64,000 nucleotides of DNA from Sanderia malayensis (taxonomy: Eukaryota > Cnidaria > Scyphozoa > Semaeostomeae > Pelagiidae): contig RQOL01000861.1 in the NCBI GenBank assembly GCA_013076295.1, forward strand, positions 3,596,001 to 3,660,000, read 5' to 3'. Positions within the stretch are counted from its first letter, which is position 1, and the number at the start of each line of letters is the position of its first letter. Below are positions 33,614 through 46,000 of the stretch, piece after piece. The translations under genes were made by a program, and so were the position numbers. The notes under the pieces were generated by a model that was not told the DNA's origin, ran no database searches, and saw only the letters and a list, made by a program, of their open reading frames with translations.

Positions 33614-36600
33614 TCAAACAAAAGACTTGTTCTCTTTCTGACGATAGTGGAATAGACTTTCTGCATTAAGGTCACCAACTTCGTTCAATGATTCGACTAA
33701 TAACTTCACTACCTGAGATAGAAACATGTTTAAGTCGTTATAAGAAGATATTATCGAACTTAGATGTTCAAGTAATGATCAGAGGGATTAGACAAAAGAT
33801 TGGACACATGAAATTAGGAGATTCAGGTTAAAAAAGAAAAGGTTGTTGAGTGTTTGGCGTGTGTTCAAGCGTTCAAAGTGTTGAGTGTTCAAGCCAACAA
33901 ACCTTAAAATTCGTGATCAATGGTGTGCCAGAGTCGATCGATGCTCGCCTTATAAGGTAATTGTCTTTCATGTACTTAGTGTTCTGATTGGGTAGGTTGA
34001 TCACGAGGTCTATTTCTTTGTCCTGAATAAGCCTGTCGGTTCAATCAAAAGAGAATCGTAAATAATGCAGAACTTCAGGGAATAGACACAACATAGATAC
34101 GATTGAGGTCAGATAAAAAGGAAGAGAAGAGAAAGGACTAGAATATAATTCAAACCTTGATGCATTAGGCAGACCAGGACGTTCCTCGTGCAGCGGCCAT
34201 CCAACAGTATAAGCAGATATGTTGTGAGCATTCAGATAGGCGGCAGTAGCTTCCGTGGCATACAATGTGTAATTCATATCATGCAATGCTTTAGCAGTAG
34301 GTAAAAACTTGGGCTGAAATGATTGCTGTAAAGATACATGTAGATACATGATGAGGATGGACAAATCTTAATGCACATGCACCATCTCACCAAGTCTACG
34401 TTAGCCGAGCGCATGCAAAGTAAATCGTTCTGATAGACGGGGGGGAGGGGGTAGTGAGTGGTTTACACACCTGAATCCCAATCATGACGTTTTTCTTTGG
34501 GATTTTAAATCCAGTGGACAGCAATGCTTTGAGGAAAGCAATGTTTACAGTTCTACCAAAGCAAGCGACCTAACAAAAAGGAAAGAGAAATTTGCAAAGT
34601 TTTATTCACCTTGAATCATCATCGTTTGTAAATATCATTTTTCAATGAATAATACAACTTTAGCAAGCTGACAGACTCGGATGGAGATCAAATTAAAATA
34701 CTCGAGCTTTCACAATAAACTGCGGCATGTTTGTTCGTGTACATGGTTGCAAAAACTGAACACGTACTAAGAAATAATTGAAAAAAAATAATCATCACAG
34801 TCATAATACCTCTCCTGTTGATGCCATCTCACATCGAAGAAGAGGATCAGCGTCCCTCAAACGAGGCCAAGAAAACATGGGGGCCTGTAGAAAAAATCAA
34901 TTCAATTATCAAAAACAACATAACATAACATGAAGCAGGAAAGATTGTAACGTTTTTCTTCTTAAAATGCAATTGAGATTTAAGCACCCAATTGACTTGG
35001 CAATGTTCTACCATAGTGCATTAGTGCATAGCATACCTTAATGCCAACGTAGTCTGTTGGTACGCTATCCCATTCGAGTGGAATAAGAGAATCAGGATCC
35101 AACGGTGAATTTACCATGATTTTTGTAGCAGTTTTAATAAAATCGGTACCCAGGGTCTTCGAGACGAAGGGAAATGATCGGGACGCTCGCAAATTCAGCT
35201 CGATAACCTGAAAAAAATTATAAACACAAATAATATAACTCCTAAAATAATGCATATCAAATATCCAGCGATAAAAAAATTATGATAAAATATGTTTCCA
35301 ATACGAATACCATTATGTCATCTCCTTTTGCTAAGAATTGCATGTTTAATGGGCCAGATATTTCAAAGTGCTTAGCAATTTGTTTCGTGATCTCTTTTAT
35401 CTAATCAGAAATTACATCACCATCAGTAAATAGACACATAAGAACAAAAAAGAAATGAAAATTTCAAAATGTCTGATTTAATTATTTACCTTTATCTTGT
35501 GACTGGCCTTGACGTGTTGAGCTGGCTGTATAAGCGTGGCATCGCCAGAATGCACTCCTGCATCTTCAACGTGCTCTGAAATTGCATGAACAACAACCTC
35601 ACCATTCCTGGCAACTGCATCCATCTCAATTTCGCTGGCTCCTTCTATGAACTTGGTCATAACAACTGGGTGTTCCTACAAACAAGCGAGATATGTAAAA
35701 AATTAACCCCGTAAACTTTACGAAGCTGGAGAAGAAAACTACATTGCTTCGCTATAGCTGCATTAAATGCACTTTACGCATCAAAAACCATGTATGAACT
35801 CACCAGAGAAACTTGACTGGCTTCCTGTAGGTATTTTTTCAGTTCTTCAGGGTCGTACGCAACATTCATGGCAGAGCCACTGAGAACATAAGACGGTCGA
35901 AGAAGGCAAGGGTATCCAACATTGGCTGCGAAATCTAATGCTTCATCCTGAATAAAAAACAAAACAGAATTGATTCCTTAAACAGCCTTTTACTGTAATT
36001 GGTATTAAAGTCTGCCTCGCAGTGATAAACAACTGTACTTACAATCGAGGCGAGAGCTTTCCACGGTGCTTGAGAAATGTTCAGGTCATCAAGAATTTTT
36101 GAGAACACAGACCTACAGAAGCAACAACACAAGAGGCATTTTACAATATAAGCCAGGATAAGACACAAGAGGTAAGGTTCCCGGGCATCATCTCTCCTTT
36201 GCTGCAAATAGCGCACATTTCGCATTATGATTATGCAATCATAGCTTGTTATAAACTGCTGATAAAGATAGTGGTGTACCTCTCTTCGGCTCTGTCGATC
36301 ATCAATGGCGATGTACCCAAGATGTTCACGCCGGATTTGTATAATGGCAAGCAAAGGTTGTTCGGTATCTGACCTCCAACTGAAACTATTACTCCAGATG
36401 ATTTCTAACAATGATTAAATGATACGAATGAGAAAACACACAAAGAAACAACAAAAAATATAAAAGCACCGAACATTCTACCAAACATTGATGCTGCTAT
36501 TTCTTAAGATCGCATCTTACCTCTTGTTCGTAGATATCCAAGACTCTTTCATGGGAAAGTTCTTCAAAGTAAAGTTTGTCACACTCGTCATAATCAGTAC

Positions 36601-37004
36601 TGACTGTCTCTGGATTATGATTGACTACAACCTAAGAAATGAAAACGTTGTGATCAGTAAAAGCAATCCAAAACAAATCAGGATATACCAAAGGCATGGA
36701 AGGTAGTGATCTGCAAGTGCAATGCAATCATAGGCATGTATGATTATAGTTATATCTCACTGTTTTCTTTCCCATATCTCTCAAAGCACGGATGCTTGAA
36801 ACTGCACACCAATCGAACTCGACACTGCTGCCTGCAAAAAGGAGAGTAAATCTTACAGCAACAACAACAACAACAACAACAACAACACGAGATGAATTCA
36901 TCACACATGTAGATAGTTATCTGTCCATAAGCCGTCGTACCTATATGATATGGTCCACATCCGAGTACCATGACGCCTTTGTCGTTGAAAGTAACATCAT
37001 GTTC
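33614..37004 (-). CDS. CPS1: CPS gene, exons 28-41: second synthetase half and regulatory domain
   Basis: Exons: 36941-37004, 36761-36831, 36521-36631, 36280-36404, 36043-36112, 35804-35947, 35490-35675, 35311-35400, 35037-35207, 34810-34884, 34471-34569, 34156-34325, 33903-34032, 33614-33712. Landmarks: [73 protein letters not shown]. The MGS domain has Thr1402 and Thr1405 (YATEAT), Trp1421 (VGWP), Asn1447 and Asn1450 (NLPN) and Asn1459 (KDNY), the residue set that binds N-acetylglutamate in vertebrate CPS1. The protein ends [12 protein letters not shown]. Confidence 0.95.
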
Positions 37005-40000
37005 CTTGAATGAAAGTAACATCATGTTCCTTCCTTGAATCAACCAATCGCAAAAAAGCAAGTGCTATCAAGCCCCATAAATACTTCACAGTCCACGAGG
37101 CATTTATAGGGTAATACACTACGCAAGTACTTACTGAACCATTGTACGTGCAGTATAGATAGTTGGTAGCTGCAGGATACTCCGCTGCCATTGTATCGAT
37201 CTGAAAAAGATCTCACAAATTGACAAAAGCAAAACAGAACAATGCAAAGTAAAGTACAGCGACCTCTCTCCACACGAGATGGTCCGATTGGGGAGGTGGG
37301 AGGGAGAAGGTGGAAGGGAGAAGTTTAATATGATTACAGCATCAAGACAATGTACCTGCTTAACCCAGGGAACAATTCCACGTTTCACTCTGGCAGACCT
37401 TGCTTCCTCTTCAGTTGCACCGAGAAGACGACCAACTTGCTTGTCAGACATTCCAAACTTCTTTGCCTCTCGAAGAAGCTCCTCAGACAATTCATTTCTG
37501 AAGTGGAGAGAGATACATTTTTACTAAGTACGAGATATTTAAGCATTAACATTCAATGCAATGAATAAACAGGACTTTATGACAGATAATGCAGGCATTT
37601 ATCATAATATGCTTGCTTGTCTTGTTTTCAGGGCAGTTTACGCTCATTTTCACTCGTACATCATAGATGTAAAAGGAGAGCAAAGCATGAAGGTTAATAC
37701 TCACAATGATCCAGCTGAGGCAATGTCATTCTGCAAGTGGAAAATATCTTCAAGTTTGTGCAGAAACCAAGCATCAACGCCGGTTAATTCGCTGATACGA
37801 TCCACTGTATAGCCACGAGCAAAGGCCTGAAAAAATAAGAATCATAATTTGTTGTTTAACAAGATTTGTTAACCTCTTTCAAACCCTACACGGTTTGTAT
37901 AAGCTACTACAAGCTCTTTCAAGCCCTGCAGGTTTGTATTAGTTACTAAAAATCCTGTCAGATTCTACAGAGCCTTGCTAAGCATATTTCAGCAAATACA
38001 AAGAACAGCATACTTTGGCGATGGTAAAAATTCTTGTATTTGAAGGAATTGTTAATGCATCTTCGAGCTCTTCAGTTGACATTTCCACGTTTCCTACTTC
38101 TCGCGGTGCCTGAATGAGAAATACATCACAAAGTTAAGCATTATTCATAGAAGAAGAATTGAAATAAATCTAATGATACAGAACAGCACTGTGGTTGTCC
38201 AGTGCTTCGCAAGATGGTTCCTTAAATTTCAATTAATTCTCAAGCCAGCCACTGTCACAGAAGTTTAGTTTCTATATAAAATCAGGCAGACGTGCAGTAT
38301 GTATGTAGATGCAATAATAACCTTCGGTCCAAATCCATCTGTTGCTGGACTGGTCATTCGGAGAGCTTTTTGCATGCTTTCCTCGAATGTCCTACCAATA
38401 GCCATGACCTGAAAAAAATATACATGATGTGATCACCCTTGAACATCTCGACAAATGCCTATGTATAACAGCAAATGAAGACCTGTGACGGGGGGACGTG
38501 ATTGGTCATAGTCATAAATGCCTATACCTCTCCAACACTTTTCATTGAGCTTCCAATGGTCTTTGATGTCAAATGAAATCGATCAAGATCCCATCGAGGA
38601 ATCTAAAAGAAAGGAATAGACAGAATATCTAGAAAATATCATTAGCTAAATATTGTCAGTGGTTAAAGTCTATTATTGCTTGAGGTAATACTATTACCAA
38701 TGCAGCAAGCGGAGTTCAATTACAGTTATCATTCACTACCTAGATTGGCCGTTATCTTGAACAGTTTCTAATTTATTTTGATAAATTTTGTATGTGTTTG
38801 GCATGGATTGCCTCAAGCACTCGTTGTCAGATGCCAACTGCAACTGAACAACAATGTGGGATGACGTTGAAGTGCTTAAAGATCATTACCTTTGTGACGA
38901 TGTAATCCAGACTCGGCTCAAAGCAAGCAGTTGTCTTCTTTGTAGTCGAGTTTTCAATTTTAGGCAACTCGATGCCAAGGGCAAGCTTTGCAGCAATGAA
39001 TGCCAAAGGATACCTGAAAAACATAACATATTCTGCTATTATACAAGATAATATATATACTCATCAAAGTCCTCTTAATGACACTGAGATGGTCGAAGGG
39101 AGCATTAACTTATTTCAATTGATACTCAGTAATGTATTTGAGATTAGAATAACTGTTATAAATGCCGTGATGGTTGTTCAACATACCCAGTTGCCTTCGA
39201 AGCCAACGCAGAACTTCTGGACAGACGTGCATTGATTTCAATAATGCAATACTCGAGTGATTTTGGATGCAAAGCATACTGGATGTTGCATTCACCAACA
39301 ATCCCAAAATGACGCACAACCTGCGACAAGCAGATTGAGCGTTTAATCTCGCTCACTCAAGCATATGCATTGAATATATGCCTGAGGTGTATAGCAGAAT
39401 GACATCGACATCAAGGTAAAAGGTATATAGCAGCATAGAGATATCAGAGCAAAGAGCTATAGTATAGCATCAAAGTAACAGAGCAAAGAGCTTTAGTAGT
39501 ATCAAAGTAACAGGGCAAAGAGCTATAGCTGTCATGGGGTATTATCAAGTTACGTGGAGGCATTATCGTTGTTACGAGCAACGGATGCGTTACCTTGATA
39601 GCTGTTTCTCTTAACATGTGATATTCTCTATTAGATAGTGTTTGACTTGGAGCAACAACGATTGAGTCACCAGTATGAACGCCAAGTGCATCGAAGTTCT
39701 CCATGTTACAAATCGTCACACAATTATCAACAGCATCACGAACAACCTCGTATTCAACTTCCTTCCAGCCAAGCAACGACTTTTCAATCAGCACTTGATT
39801 CGACAATGCAAGGGCCTAAATGAGAGAGAAAACATGCATATCAAACGTATAGCAAGCACATATGTGTGAGAATGAAACAAATCATTCCTGTTTTAGATTG
39901 GTCGATTGAATCCAAGAAAATTCATATCGATTGAATTCCGTTAGAGAAACAGCAATAAGCACATTCTATTAAATAAATTACACTTAGCAGCAAAGAAGAC

Positions 40001-43000
40001 CTCTGGTATAAATGTTATATAGGCAGTGGCGTAGATAGACGGGGGTCAGGGGAGGTGAAACCCCCCCCCCTATAGAGCTAAACTGCCGTTTTCTCGGAAA
40101 ATTTCTGATCTTGTCGGAAAATAAATACCTAATAAATATAAAGGGCAAATCGTTTTTGCATATCAATGAATCCAAAATTAAATGCTCGCTTTGGAGAAAA
40201 ATAATAGTAAACAAGGTTGACATATGCATACTGTTGCAGAACATATAATATGAGGATACTAGTGAAAATTCGATAATGACAAAAACGTTTCAAATGTCAT
40301 TATTTTGTTTATTTTTTACGCAACGATGCAACAGGCCTAAATTAATCGAATAACAAAAACGGTTGTTGAATTAAAAATCTTAGATGTACTAGATATAATA
40401 TGTGAGCTCTAATTAAAGTAAGTGACAGGGTTTTGATATCCCAAAAGCTTACTGAAATATTAGCAAATACAACACTTATCCAATTCGAAGGGAAACGCAG
40501 TTGTGGCAGATCATTGTTGAAAATTGAAGATGGAGATTTTGGTAAAGTTCTGGAATACTTCATTAAAATCCTGTGTCGCATCAGCCAATATTTCAGTAAG
40601 CTTGTGGGATGTCAAAGCCATGTCACTTACCTTTAAATTGAGAATACATATTGTCCAGTGTATCCAAAAGTATTAATTTTTAAAACGTTTTTTGTAATTC
40701 AATAAATTTAGGCCGGGTCCTTCGTTCCGCAATAAATCATCAACCAGCGTCACGTCACATATGCTCCTACGCAGTACATATATTTATGCTACTGCGCGTA
40801 CTGACCACCTTTCTCCTCCGCATGACCAAACCCTAACCCTAAGGCCAATGTATCAACCAGCGTCACGTCACATATGCTCCTGCGCAGTACATATATATGT
40901 GCTACTGCGCACATTGACCACCTTTCTCCTCCGCATAACCTAACCCAAACCCTAAGGCCAATGCACCAACCAGCGTCACGTCACATATGCTCCTGCGCAA
41001 TACCTATATATATGCTACTGCGCATACTGACCACCTTTATCCTCCGCATAACCTAACCCAAACCCTAAGGCCAATGCATCAACCAGCGTCACGTCACATA
41101 TGCTCCTGCGCAATACCTATATATATGCTACTGCGCATACTGACCACCTTTCTCCTCCGCATGACCAAACCCTAACCCTAAGGCCAATGTATCAACCAGC
41201 GTCACGTCACATATGCTCCTGCGCAGTACATATATATGTGCTACTGCGCACATTGACCACCTTTCTCCTCCGCATAACCTAACCCAAACCCTAAGGCCAA
41301 TGCACCAACCAGCGTCACGTCACATATGCTCCTGCGCAATACCTATATATATGCTACTGCGCATACTGACCACCTTTCTTCTCCGCATGACCAAACCCTA
41401 ATCCTAAGGCCAATGTATCAACCAGCGTACGTCACATATGCTCCTGCGCAGTACATATATATGTGCTACTGCGCACATTGACCACCTTTATCCTCCGCAT
41501 AACGTAACCCAAACCCTAAGGCCAATATATCAACCAGCGTCACGTCACATATGCTCCTGCGCAATACCTATATATATGCTACTGCGCATACTGACCACCT
41601 TTCTCCTCCGCATGACCAAACCCTAACCCTAAGGCCAATGTACCAACCAGCGTCACGTCACATATGCTCCTGCGCAGTACATATATATGTGCTACTGCGC
41701 ACATTGACCACCTTTCTCCTCCGCATAACCTAACCCAAACCCTAAGGCCCATGCACCAACCAGCGTCACGTCACATATGCTCCTGCGCAGTACCTATATA
41801 TATGCTACTGCGCATATTGACCACCTTTATCCTCCGCATAACCTAACCCAAACCCTAAGGCCAATGCACCAACCAGCGTCACGTCACATATGCTCCTGCG
41901 CAGTACCTATATATACGCTACTGCGCATACTGACCACCTTTCTCCTCCGCATGACCAAACCCTAACCCTAAGGCCAATGTATCAACCAGCGTCACGTCAC
42001 ATATGCTCCTGCGCAGTACATATATATGCGCTACTGCGCACATTGACCACCTTTCTCCTCCGCATAACCTAACCCGAACCCTAAGGCCAATGCACCAACC
42101 AGCGTCACGTCACATATGCTCCTGCGCAGTACCTATATATATGCTACTGCGCATATTGACCACCTTTCTCCTCCGCATAACCTAAGCCTAACCCTAACCC
42201 TAATCCTAACCCTAAGGCCAATGCATCAACAAGCGTCATGCAATAAAACGCCGAAGGCGCTAGATACCTGACTCTGCACGATTCGTGGAGACAACAGTGA
42301 TGTTATTTGGCTTGGCGGCCATTTCAAAGAAGGGCAAATAGCTTTTTGCATATCAATAAGTCCAAAATTAAATGCTCGCTTTGGAGGAAAATAATGGTAA
42401 ACAAGGTTGACACATGCATATTGTTGCAGAGCATATAATATGAGGATGCTAGTAAAATTTCGATAATGACCAAAAACGTTTCAAATGTTGGTATTTTGTT
42501 TATTTTTTAAGCAACGATGCAACAGGCCTAAATTATTCGAGTGACGAAAACAGTTGTTGAATTTAAAACCTTGGATGTGCTGGATATAATATGTGAACTC
42601 TAATTAAAGGTAAGTGACAGGGTTTTGATACCCAAAAATTTACTGAAATATCAGCAAATACAACACTTGTCCAATTCGAAAGGAAACGCAGTTGTGGCAG
42701 ATCACTGTTATTATACCTATACGTATACCTATCCCTTATACAAGTGAATCAATTCAAAGAACTGTAGCGGCCATATATTCCGTTCCATATATAAAGTCGC
42801 TTAGGCTGAAAATAATTGATTTTCTTCGTTGTTGAACCTTAGCAAGCAAAACCGTGTGGTTTTACACAAGTTGAAAATGCAGATTTTGGTAAAGTTCTGG
42901 AATACTTCAGTAAAATCCTGTCTCGCATCAGCTAATATTTCAGTAAGCTTATGGAATGTCAAAACCATGTCACTTACCTTTAATTTGAGCATACATATTA

Positions 43001-46000
43001 TCCAGTATATCCAAAAGTATTAATTTTTACAAGGTTTTTTGTAATTCAATAAATTTAGGCCGGGTCCTTTGTTCTGCAATAAATCATCAACCAGGTTCAC
43101 GTCACATATGCTCCTGCACAGTACCTATATAAATGCTACTACGCATAGTTACCACCTTTCTCCTCCACATGACGTAACCCTAACCCTGACCCTAACCCTT
43201 TGCAGTGGCGTAGATAAAGGGGGTCAGGGGAGGCGACAAACCCCCCTGTAGAGCTAAACTGCCCTTTTTTCGGAAAACTTCTGATCTTCTGATATTTCTG
43301 ATCGGTCGGAAAATAAATATCTTCTGTTTACGTTCAGTTCTAGCTAATTTCCTTATCTTATATCCATAGCGTTGAAGAAACAAAAATGTTCATTAAATTT
43401 TTGTCGGAAAGTCTGAATTTCTCCCCCCCCCCTATAAAATATCCTATCTACGCCATTGAGGTATCAAGTCATTCCAAACTTACCTGTCGTACGGTTTCCC
43501 GTAATTCTTGTTCGCTGTTGCATAAGCCAGAGCCTAATCCGCCGAGAGCATATGCAGCACGCACCATGACAGGATAATTAATCTTTTCAGCGGCCTTTAC
43601 TGCATCTTCTACCTTAAAAACGAAATAAACATACTTCTCACTAAAATTGGTTTAAATATTATAAGCATAATGCTTTAAATACAGGTATTCTACATGCCGA
43701 TAGTAGTTTAAACTAAGGTTTCAACCTCATGGGGGGCTTGCATGACCTAAGGAGATTATTGGGACACTTTACTTGGAACATTTGGGACGCTACAAATATT
43801 CACGATGCTTCAAATACTTCAATAACATACCGAAACTACGGCGATGCTGGGAGCAAGTTTCTCTCCGATTTCTTGCAGTCGTTGTGCAAAAATATCTCTG
43901 TCTTCTGTAGCTTCAATTGACGAAATTGGTGTGCCAAGTACCTGATGAACAAATGGATGAGGCATAGAAAGAAATGAAATATCTGCTGTTAAGGACGCAG
44001 CACCTTGCTATTACTCAACTTCGTTTATTTTCAGATATTTATAATGGTAACATATTCATTTAAGTAACGCTTACTTCTACGCCATGTTTCTGCAATATTC
44101 CTTTTCGAAACAGTTCAACCCCTGAAAAAGTATCAAAGAAATCTCTATAAACTAAGTAATTCTTTGGCTTGGAAGCATTTTGCACTGAAAATTCAAGGCG
44201 AACGCAATGTACGAAAAACGTAATGGATTCCATAAAATAACATACCACAGTTCAAAGCCGTTTGACCTCCCATTGATAAAATAATCCCATCGGGCTTTTC
44301 GCGTCTAATGACGTCTTCGACAAAGTCAGTTGTCACTGGGACGAAATAGACCGTGTCTGCCTGTTGGTAATGGAGAAAGAAAAGACAGTCAAGAAACATG
44401 AAGCTGATGTCTCCAAACAAGGTTGGACGATTGAGAGGTTGAAACAAATGAATAAGAGGTTGATTGGTTATGCATATACCTGTTTCTCTCCTTCTGCATT
44501 CGTTTGAACAGATGCAATGTTTGGGTTCATTAATACAGTCTTTATATTCTCTTCCTATAACACGAAAAATAATGAATATAAATAGATAGCAATGCCTACT
44601 ATAGATTGTAAGTATATACAAAATGGACTCAAATAGAAACAACACATATAGCAGTGCTCTCTTTTTTATGTGACATCACACTCTAAAAAATACTTATGTA
44701 CAGAATGGTGCTAAAATAACGTAACGTCTAATTTGTTTGAGTTCAATAAGTCTTCAACGCTCATCGTAAAGACGACATTGTGTCTTTACGCCTCTTCAGC
44801 TCGCCTAAAACAGCTCTCCTTATATCCCTGTTGCGAATACAATAAATCAGGGGGTTCAAAGAACTGTTAAAAAACACTAACAGACCCGTCCAATGCCAGG
44901 CAACGTACGCCAAACCGAGGCTGAACCCATAAATGGATTCAAGAAGAATGCAAATGATATTCGGCGTGTAACAAAGGAACAATGCCAATATAACAATTGC
45001 CATTGTATTTGACCGGCGTTTTTCTTTTTTCCTTTGCACAATATGAATGTTTTGATTAGAATGTTTATTACGACTGCGTTGGTTATGATTATCATGATAG
45101 CTGACTGAGTTCTCGAAAGTTCCAAGAGAGAGGTCTGCTGAGATTCGCCTTTGAACGTTTCTGGAAATATTAAAAATGACTGCGTAACAAAAGACGATCA
45201 CAACAATTGCCAAACCAGCACTCGCGACTGTAATTTTACTGAACTGCGCAGGTGTTATGACGTGTACAAAGGGCAGCATTGTTATGCAACACCACGACAA
45301 CCAAACCACACAAACAGCCATTCCGTATTTTCGCATGGTGGCAGTCTGGGTGTATCGAAACGGTCTCGAAATGGCGTAACACCGATCTATACTGATCAGC
45401 ATCATATTCAAGAACGACGCACCACTGCACACAAACGCGAAATAAGCATACACCAGCTTCACCGTGCACAAGTGAGCATTACGTGTCTCGTTAATGCGCG
45501 AAACAACGTGTAGCGGCTGCACGATTAAGCCGACAAGAAAATCCGTCACGCACAAACTTGCAACGAGCAGATTCGATGGAGACCTGAGACTGTGCTTTGT
45601 AGTCAAGATGTACAACATGATACCGTTACCAACAGTTGCTGTTAATGAAAATATGACATTGAATATTGACACACCGATGGCTGTTATCACAACTGATGTT
45701 GTTGTCTTGAATACCATCGACTTCAAACCAAAGCAGGATTCATTCAGTGGATTTGAGATATTCATATTTGCTATTGTCTCAACGAGGGTCACACAAACTG
45801 TGTTGCAACAGGAAAGCTTTGTTCGAGTCAATGTCCAACTGCAATTCCTTGACTTTCGTGCTATAAGCTTCAATCTTTCCGATCTGATCTTCGAAGTTTC
45901 AAACCCAAGATCTCCTTGCTAATTCCTAATTGATATCAAATGGCTCACGTATTTCTGACAGATGTTTAACTTTATTGTCTCGTCAAATCGAATTTTCTCT

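Noticed and set aside
40761..42185. Series of overlapping 60-62-codon frames
   Set aside because: Chance frames of the 113-bp satellite, which shift frame between units.
40741..42238. CRISPR-like array
   Set aside because: The whole 113-bp unit is conserved, with no variable spacers, and the DNA is animal.
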